Shown one piece after another: positions 22,847-31,781 of a stretch of 34,446 nucleotides of DNA. The stretch's first letter is position 1; each line of letters starts with the position of its first letter. A program made the translations under genes and the position numbers. The notes beneath the pieces are model-generated. The model worked only from the letters and a program-made list of their open reading frames with translations, ran no database searches and had not been told where the DNA came from. The DNA comes from Streptomyces sp. NRRL F-5630 (GTDB lineage: Bacteria; Actinomycetota; Actinomycetes; Streptomycetales; Streptomycetaceae), in assembly GCF_000719475.1 (NCBI RefSeq), contig NZ_JOGO01000062.1:1-34446 (forward strand), given 5' to 3'.

Positions 22847-23842
22847 TCAGACCACCGCGGCGGCCACCGCCTCCCGCGTGAGCGCGACCAGCCGGTCGAG
22901 GACCCCGGGGCGCCCCGCGACGAAGCAGCGCGTCGTGTCGGGCCCGGTGAAGCCGATGCGGAACGGGCCCCCTTCGAGCGTACGGAACTCGCAGCCCGCC
23001 TCCAGCGCCAGCAGTGCGCCCGGCGGGAAGTCCACCGCCTCCGCGCAGTACCCCACGAAGCCGTCGATGGTCCCGCGCGCCAGCATCGACCAGCCGAGCA
23101 GCGGAGCCCACAGCGCGAGCACGCGCCGCGTGCGCCGCTCCAGGGCGATCCGCAGCGCCTCGGCGAGCGCGTCGTCCTTCCGCACCGAGTGCCCCTGCGT
23201 CCACGCCACGACGAGGCGCGGCGCGGAAGCGGGCACCACGATGTCGGGGGGCAGCGTCTCGGCGGCGGGTACGGGGCGCGTCGCGGGCAGGGGGTCCACC
23301 GCCGACGCGGGGGCGGACGTCGAGGCGGGGCCGGGGGCCGACGCGGGGCCGGACGCTGGGGGACCCGCCGCTGCTCCGGGCTCCTCGCCCTCCCCGCCGA
23401 GCGGCCCCCCGCGCCCGTGCGTCCCGCCGCCGCGCACCGCGTGCCACGTGGCCCCCGTGTGCGGCTCGTGGACGACGCCGAGCACGGGCGCCCCCGCCAC
23501 GCAGAGGCCGATCCCCACCGCGTACGTGGGCAGCCCGATCGCGACGTTGTTGCTCCCGTCGAGCGGGTCGACGAGCCATGTGCGGTCCGCCGCTCCCGCG
23601 AGCACCCCCGCCTCCTCGGACCACACCCGGTCCTCCGGGAACGCCTCGCGCAGCCTGCCGAGCACGATCCGCTCCGCCGCCAGGTCGAGTTCGGTGACGA
23701 CATCGCCGTCCTCACCCTTGACGCCGACGCGCCACGTGTCCCCGAAGCGGGCGCGCAGCATCCGCCCCGCCTCCTCGGCCGCTGCCAGCGCGACCTTCAA
23801 CTCCTCGGCGTACCCGCTCTGTTCCTCAGTCGCCCGGTCCAT
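22847..23842 (-). CDS. Inositol monophosphatase family protein
   Basis: Mg-dependent sugar/nucleotide phosphatase family, 331 residues; GAGGAGGATCG precedes the ATG. Motifs: TELDLAAE (49-57), WSEEAG (74-79) giving Glu76/77, DPLDGSNN (92-99) with the metal Asp residues, and Asp271 in VDFPPG where the family has WDxAAG. Ser replaces the usual Thr in DPLDGT. A low-complexity Ala/Pro/Gly insert (about 141-200) is unusual, and without it the length is normal. The start overlaps the cupin-like gene by 17 bases, so the two are translated together. The substrate may be inositol phosphate, a sugar phosphate or a phosphorylated nucleotide. Confidence 0.88.
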   Translation of the reverse strand: MDRATEEQSGYAEELKVALAAAEEAGRMLRARFGDTWRVGVKGEDGDVVTELDLAAERIVLGRLREAFPEDRVWSEEAGVLAGAADRTWLVDPLDGSNNVAIGLPTYAVGIGLCVAGAPVLGVVHEPHTGATWHAVRGGGTHGRGGPLGGEGEEPGAAAGPPASGPASAPGPASTSAPASAVDPLPATRPVPAAETLPPDIVVPASAPRLVVAWTQGHSVRKDDALAEALRIALERRTRRVLALWAPLLGWSMLARGTIDGFVGYCAEAVDFPPGALLALEAGCEFRTLEGGPFRIGFTGPDTTRCFVAGRPGVLDRLVALTREAVAAAVV

Positions 23843-24632
23843 CGATCCTCCTCAGAGCGGCGCGCACCGCCACGACGGTCTCTTCCCGGCGGCAGACCTC
23901 CCGCACCGAGCGGTACCCCTCGCCGTCCAGCGGGCCCAGGGACATGTCACTGCGTCCGGGCAGCGTCTCGCCGAGCACGAGCGTCGCGGCGGGCCGCCCG
24001 CCGCCCACCACCGTCGCGTGGAACTCGCCGGGCCTGACGACGTAGACGTCACCGCGCGCGCTCCGCTCGGAACCGCCCGGCTCCCCGCGCACGAGCCGCG
24101 CGGTGCGCCGTACCTCGTCCGTGCCGTCCGGGCCGCTGCGCACCTCGTACACGCGGTGCGTCGGCGCCACGGGGTCGTCGACGACCCGCACGGACCGGTT
24201 CGTCACCTGCCCGAAGAGGACGAGGCTGATGAGCGACCAGCTGTGGGCGTGGACGAGCGGCGCCCGCCCGCCCCCGCCCGCCGGCCCGCCCGCGCCCTCG
24301 GCGTCCCCGCCGTCCTCCGCGTCCTCACCGTCGAAGAGGTGCACGCACACCCCCTTCGGCCCGTCCCTGAGCACCGGCAGGCACAGGAAGCCCAGCGGGT
24401 GGCGGATCGCGGGCAGGTCCCAGCGCCCTTCGGCGACAGCCCGGAGCGCGACGACGGCGACGTCGCTCGCGGCCGTACGGTCCGCGGGCGGCCCCGCGAA
24501 GGGTACGGAAACGCCGTCGGGGGCGGGAGCGGAAGCCGCGTCGGGAGCGCGGCCGGCGCCCGAGGCGCGGTCGGGGTCCAGCAGGGCGTGCAGAGCGTCG
24601 TAGTCGATGGCTATCCCGTGGGGCGCATCCAT
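23826..24632 (-). CDS. Cupin-like protein of unknown function
   Basis: Protein of 268 residues from an ATG with a weak upstream site; the frame extends far upstream through the next gene only as a shadow. The central part looks like a cupin: HAHSWSLISLVLFGQVTN gives the first His-x-His motif, and GDVYVVRPGEFHATVV the second with its His. A low-complexity Gly/Glu/Asp stretch interrupts residues near 130-150. The resemblance to cysteine-dioxygenase-type cupins is only general. It is the middle gene of a three-gene operon with a membrane protein and a phosphatase-family protein. A ligand- or metal-binding role is probable and the reaction unknown. Confidence 0.65.
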   Translation of the reverse strand: MDAPHGIAIDYDALHALLDPDRASGAGRAPDAASAPAPDGVSVPFAGPPADRTAASDVAVVALRAVAEGRWDLPAIRHPLGFLCLPVLRDGPKGVCVHLFDGEDAEDGGDAEGAGGPAGGGGRAPLVHAHSWSLISLVLFGQVTNRSVRVVDDPVAPTHRVYEVRSGPDGTDEVRRTARLVRGEPGGSERSARGDVYVVRPGEFHATVVGGGRPAATLVLGETLPGRSDMSLGPLDGEGYRSVREVCRREETVVAVRAALRRIDGPGD

Positions 24633-24654
24633 GGTGTGGCGCGGCCTGGCCTCT

Positions 24655-24774
24655 CGGATCGGTGCGGCTCGGATCGGATCGGGCTCGTACGGCGTGCGGC
24701 TCAGGGCTGGCGCACCGGATCGGTGCGGCCGCGGCTCGGTGCGGCCCGTGGAAGCGGTGCGGCTCAGATCGGGT
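24655..24774. repeat. Imperfect CGGTGCGGC repeats
   Basis: Four exact copies of CGGTGCGGC (24660, 24721, 24737, 24755) plus a CGTGCGGC variant occur in the 131-base gap between two operon genes, mixed with GGATCGG. The last copy runs into the stop of the upstream gene. Spacing is irregular. It may be slippage-born filler or a bound RNA/DNA element. Confidence 0.6.
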
Positions 24775-25720
24775 ACGGGTTCTCCGCGTGCAGCGCCTTC
24801 TCCACGATCTGCCGCACGTCGGTGTCGGAGAACGTCGTGGGGAGCGGCAGGCCGAGGTCGTCGAAGAAGGTCCGCACCTGGTCGTTGGTCGGGTTGTTGT
24901 CGAGTGCGCGCGCCTGGCCCAGTTCGATCTTGCGGGCCTGGTTGCGGCTCTGCTGGAGTTCGACGCTGTAGTAGCGGTGCAGCGGGTGGTTCTCGGTGAC
25001 GAGGAGGCCGGGCCGCGCGCGGTCGTCCTGCGTGATGATCAGGCGGGACTGCGAGACGTCGAAGCGCAGCGTCGGCGCGGTGGACGACAGGTAGAGGTGC
25101 ACGGTCATGCCGGGCAGGCGCTGGAGGTGCCAGCCCGCGGCGAGGACGGTCGCGTAGGACTCCTTGCTCGTCCGCTCCTCGGTCCACGCCTCCGGGTCGT
25201 AGGAGCCCTCGGTCGTCGCGTACGAGCGGCGGAAGCGCGCGTAGGCCGCGCAGGCGCGGTGGTCGGCGGGGTCGACGATGTCGATCGTGAAGGTGAGGTT
25301 CGAGCGGTTGCCCCGGGCGCGTTCCACGCACTCCGGCAGCGTCACGGCACGCAGGTACGTGCCCGTACCGCCCTTGAAGGCCCAGAAGTCGCTGCGCTCG
25401 CGCGCCTTGCGCAGCTCGGCGCCGATCTCGCTCCCCGTGAGCGAGCGGACCATCTGCATCCCCTCGAAGGCGCGCTGGATGTCGTGGACGGCCTCGGCGA
25501 GGTGGTCGTCGCGGCGGCGCTGACGCAGCGAGCCCGCGGCGATCGCGCCGAGCACGAGGACCGTGGCCCCCGCCGTCGCGTCCTCGCCGAGCGCGTCCCC
25601 GAACAGGTCCATCACGCCGACGGTGATCGCGCCGAGCACCGCGAGCAGCAACTCCAGGTTCCGCGCGATCCAGTTGAGCAGCCTCTCCAGGCGCCCCGGC
25701 TCCCCCGGTCCGCCAGCCAT
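24764..25720 (-). CDS. Membrane-anchored protein with two N-terminal helices
   Basis: Protein of 318 residues; GGGGGGACC precedes the ATG. Two hydrophobic helices (about 22-40 and 50-66) are followed by a basic RQRRR stop and a cytoplasmic domain of 250 residues. Conserved-looking strings include FWAFKGGTGTYLRAVTLP (112-129), TIDIVDPADHRACAAYARFR (145-164) and DVSQSRLIIT (221-230). I do not recognise a named family. It is the first gene of an operon with a cupin-like and a phosphatase-family protein. The layout, a two-helix anchor plus a cytoplasmic domain, is like a sensor or effector at the membrane. Function unknown. Confidence 0.8.
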   Translation of the reverse strand: MAGGPGEPGRLERLLNWIARNLELLLAVLGAITVGVMDLFGDALGEDATAGATVLVLGAIAAGSLRQRRRDDHLAEAVHDIQRAFEGMQMVRSLTGSEIGAELRKARERSDFWAFKGGTGTYLRAVTLPECVERARGNRSNLTFTIDIVDPADHRACAAYARFRRSYATTEGSYDPEAWTEERTSKESYATVLAAGWHLQRLPGMTVHLYLSSTAPTLRFDVSQSRLIITQDDRARPGLLVTENHPLHRYYSVELQQSRNQARKIELGQARALDNNPTNDQVRTFFDDLGLPLPTTFSDTDVRQIVEKALHAENPYPI

Positions 25721-26069
25721 GGTCCCCCCGTCGTCCCCCGTCCGCTCCGGCCCGACCGATGGTAGGGCCGGGGTGGCGAGCCCACCAGGACGCCTTTTCA
25801 GCCGCGCGGAGGTACGGGGCGGGGGTGCAGGGGGGCGGATGCGGGCCCGCGATCACTGCGGCCCGGTCCACGACGGGCACGGCTGCGGCGGGGTGGGGCG
25901 GAGCGGTCGAGTCGATCGGCACGACCCGGCCCCGCACCCGGGCCTTCCCGCCGCCCCGCGACCTCGTTCGCCCGGTCCGAGGCCCCCCACCCACCGCCGC
26001 ACCCACCGCCGCGACGCCCGGCGCAGAGGCGAGGTGAAGCAGCGAATGAACATCACATGACCTGGACTA

Positions 26070-26098
26070 CTGACAATCCGCATACGCCGGGGTACCGT
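26070..26098 (+). promoter_or_regulatory. Candidate msiK promoter
   Basis: CTGACA (26070-26075) and TACCGT (26093-26098) are 17 bases apart, placing the start of transcription near 26105, just upstream of the palindromic site at 26116. Confidence 0.5.
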
Positions 26099-26115
26099 CA
26101 CCCGCAGTTCACCCG

Positions 26116-26131
26116 TGTGGACTACACCACT
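26116..26131. promoter_or_regulatory. DasR-responsive-element-like site
   Basis: TGTGGACTACACCACT agrees at 13 of 16 positions with the dre consensus AGTGGTCTAGACCACT as I remember it. It lies directly after the predicted transcription start of msiK, where a repressor would block the gene. DasR links N-acetylglucosamine supply to sugar uptake in streptomycetes. Confidence 0.5.
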
Positions 26132-26187
26132 TCTCCTCTCTTTACTCGGATCGTCCGGCACGTTCCTGCCGGTGAAGGGGGCCCGCA

Positions 26188-27309
<1,122 letters not shown>

Positions 27310-27379
27310 CGCCGGACGCCTTCACTCGTACGGGTGCACTACCCGCCTGTACGGGCCGCGGAGGCAACCACGCGCCCAC

Positions 27380-27417
27380 GGGCCCCGTCCTTCCCCGCAG
27401 AGGGGAGGACGGGGCCC
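27380..27417 (+). terminator. Terminator after msiK
   Basis: An 11-bp perfect stem (27380-27390 with 27407-27417) extends inward by about five more pairs including one G-T wobble, around a small loop. It begins 70 bases after the msiK stop. Confidence 0.85.
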
Positions 27418-27498
27418 TCGCCGTGTCCACACCCGGGCGAAGCGCCCCCGCCCCGACCTGCGAAGTCAACTTTCATACCCACGAAACACCGGATTACC

Positions 27499-27514
27499 TC
27501 ACTCGATAGAGTGA
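27499..27514. promoter_or_regulatory. Palindromic site upstream of small secreted protein
   Basis: TCACTC-GATA-GAGTGA is a perfect 6-4-6 palindrome, 42 bases before the GTG of the next gene, in an AT-rich patch that also holds TATATC at 27526. It is a good operator candidate; I do not know its regulator. Confidence 0.55.
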
Positions 27515-27556
27515 CTAAATGTCGCTATATCAGCACGGAGCGCTACGCTACCCGGC

Positions 27557-27997
27557 GTGAATTACACCGCCCGCCGCATCGGCCGAACGCTCGCCCTCGT
27601 CCTGCCCGTCGTCCTGGTGCTCTCCGGGACGCTCGCCGTGACGCACGTCAGCTGGACGACCCAGGGGGCGAGCGACTCCACGCTCACCGCCTCCGCCTCC
27701 GACGCCTCCTCGCCCGCCCACGCGGACACGGACGCGAAGAACAAGCGCCGCGCCCCCGAGGAGGTGCTGCGCACGAAGCTCCTCACCGAGCTCCAGGAGA
27801 AGGACCCGGGCATCGCCCTCACCCATCTCCAGCAGGCGATCCACGAGCGCCCCTCGCTCGCCAAGCACTGCGTCTCGCTCGCGCGCTCCCTCGGCGAGGC
27901 GGCGGTCCGCGCCTACGGCCCGAACCGCGCCCAGTCCTTCGCCCGCCCGGTCTGCGACACGGCGTACGCGACCGGCGTGGCGACGATGCAGGGCTGA
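27557..27997 (+). CDS. Small secreted or membrane-anchored protein
   Basis: Protein of 146 residues from GTG. A basic N-terminus and a hydrophobic helix (about 10-32, TLALVLPVVLVLSGTLAV) indicate a signal peptide or anchor. A Ser/Thr/Ala-rich linker follows, then a helical domain from about residue 65 with two Cys (about residues 104 and 133) that could form a disulphide outside the cell. No enzyme motif is seen. It sits between msiK and a nucleotidyltransferase, where streptomycetes keep a similar small protein as I recall. Function unknown. Confidence 0.75.
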   Translation: MNYTARRIGRTLALVLPVVLVLSGTLAVTHVSWTTQGASDSTLTASASDASSPAHADTDAKNKRRAPEEVLRTKLLTELQEKDPGIALTHLQQAIHERPSLAKHCVSLARSLGEAAVRAYGPNRAQSFARPVCDTAYATGVATMQG

Positions 27998-28054
27998 CGC
28001 GAGGCACGGCGGCGACACGGGCCCCGGCACGGACCCGGCACGGGACGACGACGC

Positions 28055-28143
28055 CGTACGGGCCACGGTCGGCCGGTAGGCCCACGCCTCGGCGTACGGG
28101 CCACGAGTCGGCCGGTACGGGCGGCGCGATGGCCGGTACGGGC
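28055..28143. repeat. Imperfect 24-25-bp direct repeat
   Basis: CGTACGGGCCACGGTCGGCC plus GGTA (28055-28078) recurs with one inserted base and one change at 28093-28117, and its end GGCCGGTACGGGC again at 28131. It lies in a 230-base gap without a gene. Confidence 0.6.
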
Positions 28144-28227
28144 CGGACGGCGGCCGTGCGGGGCCGGTGGCCCCGTGACGGGCGACCGCCCCCGCCCCGC
28201 GCCGCCCCTCCCCCGTACAGTGCCGTC

Positions 28228-29007
28228 ATGAGCGAATCGCACGCGCGCCCGGGCACCGACGGGGGCACCGTTCCCGCCTGGCCGGCCGGGGCGCCCCGCC
28301 AGGCCGTGATCCTCGCCGGCGGCCAGGGCTCCCGGCTGCGCCCGTACACCGACGACCGGCCCAAGCCGATGGTCGAGATCCCGGGCACGGGCGTGCCGAT
28401 CATCGGCCACCAGCTGGACTGGCTCGCGCGCGAGGGCGTGACGGACGTCGTCGTCTCCTGCGGCCATCTCGCCGACGTGCTCATCGCCTGGCTCAAGCAG
28501 ACCGACCTCCCGCTGCACGTCGAGACGGTGATCGAGCCCGAGCCGCTCGGCCGGGGCGGCGGCCTCAAGTTCGCCGCCGCGCGCCTCCCGCACGCGGACG
28601 AGCCCTGGTACGCGACGAACGGCGACATCTGGACCCGCTTCGGCCTGCGCGCGATGGCCGCCTTCCACGCCGAGCGCGCCGCCGTGGCCACCCTCGCGCT
28701 CGCGCGCCCGCGCCTGCCCTGGGGCGTCGTCGAGACGGACACCTTCGGGCACATCAGCGACTTCGTCGAGGCCCCGCCGTCCCCGTACTCGGTCAACGCG
28801 GGCGTCTACGTGCTCTCCCCCGCCTTCACGAGCCTGCTCCCCGAGCGCGGCGACCACGAACGCACCGCCTTCCCCCGCCTCGCCCGCGAACGCCGCCTCG
28901 CCGGCTACCCGATCCCGCAGGGGGCCTACTGGCGCGCGATCGACACGGCGAAGGACCTGAAGGAGGCGGCGAAGGAACTGGCCGGGGAACGGGGCTACGA
29001 GTCATGA
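28228..29007 (+). CDS. Sugar-phosphate nucleotidyltransferase
   Basis: Nucleotidyltransferase of 259 residues that would form an NDP-sugar from a sugar-1-phosphate and an NTP. The signature AVILAGGQGSRLRPYTDDRP-KPM is near residues 26-48, followed by the metal-binding NGD in YATNGDIW and a later catalytic region EAPPSPYSVNAGVY. The first 24 residues are a variable tail. Its length lies near the short RmlA/GlmU-N type, without a C-terminal acyl-repeat domain. The ATG lacks a strong ribosome site. Its stop overlaps the acetyltransferase start by four bases. Confidence 0.88.
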   Translation: MSESHARPGTDGGTVPAWPAGAPRQAVILAGGQGSRLRPYTDDRPKPMVEIPGTGVPIIGHQLDWLAREGVTDVVVSCGHLADVLIAWLKQTDLPLHVETVIEPEPLGRGGGLKFAAARLPHADEPWYATNGDIWTRFGLRAMAAFHAERAAVATLALARPRLPWGVVETDTFGHISDFVEAPPSPYSVNAGVYVLSPAFTSLLPERGDHERTAFPRLARERRLAGYPIPQGAYWRAIDTAKDLKEAAKELAGERGYES

Positions 29008-29510
29008 CGATCCGGGCCGCGCGCCCCGCCGACCTCCCCCTCCTCCAGCGCGTCGAAGTGGCCGCGGGCGCGCCCTTCCGCGAGATCGGCATGCCGGAGA
29101 TCGCGGACGACGATCCCCCGCCGCTCACGACCCTGGAACACCATCGGGAGAGGAGCCTGGCCTGGGTGTCCACGCTCCCGGACGACTCCCCCGTGGCCTA
29201 CCTGATCGCGGACAGGGTCGAGGGGTACCTCCACATCGAACAGGTCTCGGTGGACCCGGCCCACGCCCGCCAGGGCCTGGGCCGCGCCCTGATCGCCCAC
29301 GCGGCGGCCCACGCCCGCGCCGAGGGCGCGCGGGCCCTGACGCTGACGACGTTCGCCGAGGTCCCCTGGAACGCCCCGTACTACGCCCGTCTCGGCTTCG
29401 AGGAGTACCCGGCCTCCGAACTCCCGCCGGGCCTTCGGGAGATCCGCGCCCGGGAGGCGGCGGCCGGGCTGGACAGGTGGCCCCGGACGGTGATGCGGCG
29501 GGGGCTGTAA
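29004..29510 (+). CDS. GNAT-family N-acetyltransferase
   Basis: Acetyl-CoA-dependent acetyltransferase of 168 residues, translationally coupled to the nucleotidyltransferase (ATGA). The acetyl-CoA loop appears as VDPAHARQGLGRALIAHA, and the end motif NAPYYARLGFEEY is standard for GNATs. Coupling to a nucleotide-sugar enzyme could mean that it acylates an amino sugar, but many GNATs are broad and the substrate is not shown. A pair of 18-base direct repeats and a strong terminator follow. Confidence 0.9.
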   Translation: MTIRAARPADLPLLQRVEVAAGAPFREIGMPEIADDDPPPLTTLEHHRERSLAWVSTLPDDSPVAYLIADRVEGYLHIEQVSVDPAHARQGLGRALIAHAAAHARAEGARALTLTTFAEVPWNAPYYARLGFEEYPASELPPGLREIRAREAAAGLDRWPRTVMRRGL

Positions 29511-29540
29511 GGCCCGGTACCGTGCGTCCCGGACCGCGCC

Positions 29541-29578
29541 TTTGGGCCCGCGGAGGCGCCTTCGGGCCCGCGGAGGCG
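29541..29578. repeat. 18-bp direct repeat pair
   Basis: TT(T/C)GGGCCCGCGGAGGCG occurs twice with a 20-base period between the acetyltransferase stop and its terminator. Only one base differs. Confidence 0.65.
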
Positions 29579-29591
29579 GGTTGCCCGCGCC

Positions 29592-29637
29592 GACGCGGAG
29601 AGGGGCCCACCCCGACGGGTGGGCCCCTCTCCGCGTC
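29592..29637. terminator. Bidirectional terminator with 21-bp perfect stem
   Basis: Positions 29592-29612 pair without mismatch with 29617-29637 around a four-base loop. It lies between two convergent genes and can serve both. Confidence 0.92.
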
Positions 29638-29703
29638 ACGCGACCGTGTGCCGGTGCGGTGATCAGGTCTCGTCAGGCGGGCCGGTACGCAACCGGCCCG
29701 CGG

Positions 29704-31353
29704 TTAGCCGAAGAGGCCGCCGAGTCCCTGACCACCCCCGCTCTCCGGTTCCTGCCCGTCGCCCGAACCACCGCTCTGCGGGGCCGAGTCGGCCGGGGAC
29801 GAGCCCTGGGTGCCACCGCCGGAGCCCGAGGCCGGACCGCCGCCCCCCGTGGACGAGGGGGCCTGCTGCGGCGCCCGCTGCGGAGCGGGCGGGGCCTGCG
29901 GGGTGTCGCCCGGCGTCGTGCCGCCGCCCTGCGCGGGCGTCTGCGGCGACGTGCCGTCCTGCGCGCCGCCCGAGGACCGCGCGGGCGCCGAGGTGGGGGC
30001 GCTCGGCGCCACCGAGGACGAGGCGGCGGGCGAGGAGGGCTTCGCCGAAGGCGAGTTCCCGGGCTCGCGGCTCGCGGGATCGCGCGGGAACGGCGAACCG
30101 GGCAGCTCGTTCCGGGGCCGCTCGCCGGGCCCCGGCGCCGTGATGCGGTCGGCGTCCCGTACCGCCGCGCCGAGCATCGCCCCGACGAGCAGCGTGCACC
30201 CGATGACGACGAACGCGAGCACCGAGCCGCGCCGCAGCACCCGTCCGCGCAGCGCCGCGAGCGAGGCGCGCGGCCCGAGCGCGCGCCAGGCACCCGAGGC
30301 GAGCCGCGCGTCCACCGAGTAGACCGGCGCACCCGCGATGACGAGCGGGCTCCAGGCGGCGAGGTAGATGAAGTCCGGCGCGTCGTACGCCGGTACGGTC
30401 CGCCAGGTCACCGTCACGAGCAGCGCCGCCGAGAGCGCGACACCGGTCGCCGCCGCGAGCCGCTGCCACAGCCCGAGCACGGTGAGCACCCCGGCGATGA
30501 CCTGGAGGAACGCGATCGAGAGCCCGGCACCCACGGGGTGCGAGAGCGCGAAGTCGCGCAGCGGCTCGGCGAGCGCCCACGGGTGCAGCGACGTCAGCCA
30601 CTTCACCATCGAGCCGCGCTCGCCGCCGTCGAAGTACACGGGGTCGCAGAGCTTTCCCATGCCCGCGTAGATGGAGATGAGCCCCAGGAAGACCCGCAGC
30701 GGCAGGAGCACGACGCCGAGGTTCAGGCGCCGGCCGGGGTAGTACCCGTGCCGCGCGTTGTCCTTGCGGCCGCCCGTACGGGGCCGGTCGTCGACGAGCG
30801 GAAGCTCGCCCGTCGGCACGCCGCCGTACCGCGCCCCCTCCTCCTCGAACGCGTTCCCCGAGCCGCGCATCCGGGGCAGCAGCGCCGTCCCGGGCCCGCC
30901 CGCGGCGGCGAGGGCCCGCGTCTCCACGAGCCCGGGCGCACGGAGGGCCTGCGTCTCGTCCGCTCCGTACGCGGGAACGGCCTGCGTCAGCTCACCGGTC
31001 TCGCCGTCCTCGCGCGGCGCCTCACCGTGCCGGAGCCCGGTCGTCCGCACGGCTTCGAGCAGCCCCGTCGCCGCGGTGTCCCCGGGCCCGGAACTGCCGT
31101 CCCACACAACGGGCTTGCGCCGCGCAACCCCCGTACCCACGACGGGATCGCGCCGCGTGACAGCGGCCCGCGCGGCGGCCACGCGTGAGGAAGCCCGGGC
31201 GGTGGAGGGAAGCTGCACACGGAAACTCGCGTGATTGACGATCACCTGCGCCGGATCACTGGCCACCTTGACCATGGCCAGCAAGGGGGGTTCGTCGAAT
31301 CCCGCCGAGGTTCCCCCGGTGGGATTGCGGGGTGTTCTTGTGTCCACACTCAT
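29704..31353 (-). CDS. DoxX-family membrane protein with long disordered tails
   Basis: Protein of 549 residues. The N-terminal 210 residues are soluble and of low complexity. A DoxX-like four- to five-helix domain follows (helices near 211-235, 275-297, 299-315, 325-342 and 376-396) with RVFLGLISIYAGMGKLCDP, the typical DoxX start. The last 150 residues are Ser/Pro/Gly/Gln-rich and probably disordered, outside or inside the membrane. DoxX proteins take part in quinone or thiol redox complexes, but the biochemical role is vague. It precedes rlmB and cysS on the same strand, with a 430-base gap. No strong ribosome site is seen before the ATG. Confidence 0.85.
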   Translation of the reverse strand: MSVDTRTPRNPTGGTSAGFDEPPLLAMVKVASDPAQVIVNHASFRVQLPSTARASSRVAAARAAVTRRDPVVGTGVARRKPVVWDGSSGPGDTAATGLLEAVRTTGLRHGEAPREDGETGELTQAVPAYGADETQALRAPGLVETRALAAAGGPGTALLPRMRGSGNAFEEEGARYGGVPTGELPLVDDRPRTGGRKDNARHGYYPGRRLNLGVVLLPLRVFLGLISIYAGMGKLCDPVYFDGGERGSMVKWLTSLHPWALAEPLRDFALSHPVGAGLSIAFLQVIAGVLTVLGLWQRLAAATGVALSAALLVTVTWRTVPAYDAPDFIYLAAWSPLVIAGAPVYSVDARLASGAWRALGPRASLAALRGRVLRRGSVLAFVVIGCTLLVGAMLGAAVRDADRITAPGPGERPRNELPGSPFPRDPASREPGNSPSAKPSSPAASSSVAPSAPTSAPARSSGGAQDGTSPQTPAQGGGTTPGDTPQAPPAPQRAPQQAPSSTGGGGPASGSGGGTQGSSPADSAPQSGGSGDGQEPESGGGQGLGGLFG

Positions 31354-31781
31354 CTAACCGAGTGACGCCCGCTTTGGACACTGCCTTGACGCCCACGATC
31401 TGCGCGCCACCGCCTCGCCCCGGCGAGGCGCGGCCCCGTCCCTCCCGTCGGGCCACCCGCGGACGACAGCCTCTTCTCCTCGTCGGAGAACGGAAGCGTC
31501 GGCTCGCTGGGGACGTCCCGTCCGGCCTCGCTCCCGCAGATGCCGTCCACGCCGCCCGAACCTGGCTTCGGAGTACGTCAGTTCGAGGAGTTCGGCGGCC
31601 CGCGACGCATCCCAAGTCACGCGACATGGCGGCGACGACGTGAAGATCCGCAGCGCCACGGAGCACACCTTTGCGCGCGACGGCCGTGACGCAACGCCCC
31701 GCGTGAGGGCCCCTCGGGGTGCCGCACCCACCGCGGAGGGGACCCTGCCGGGCGAAGCCCCCCGCTCCCGCGGCCGCCCGC
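31354..31781. other. Intergenic region between rlmB and the DoxX gene
   Basis: About 430 bases. Minus-strand frames contain a protein-like string (VTWDASRAAELLELTYSEAR) near 31580-31630 with no start, ribosome site or family match, so it may be a decayed gene. Nothing else is recognisable. Confidence 0.45.

Larger units (their letters stand above)
25721..26187. other. Divergent intergenic region upstream of msiK
   Basis: About 470 bases between divergent genes. The right third carries the msiK promoter candidate and a DasR-like site. The left two thirds are C-rich and contain open frames without ribosome sites; I see no gene there. Confidence 0.65.

Noticed and set aside
25759..26060. Plus-strand frames before msiK
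   Set aside because: Gly/Arg/Pro-rich, no start signal, and overlap the promoter zone.
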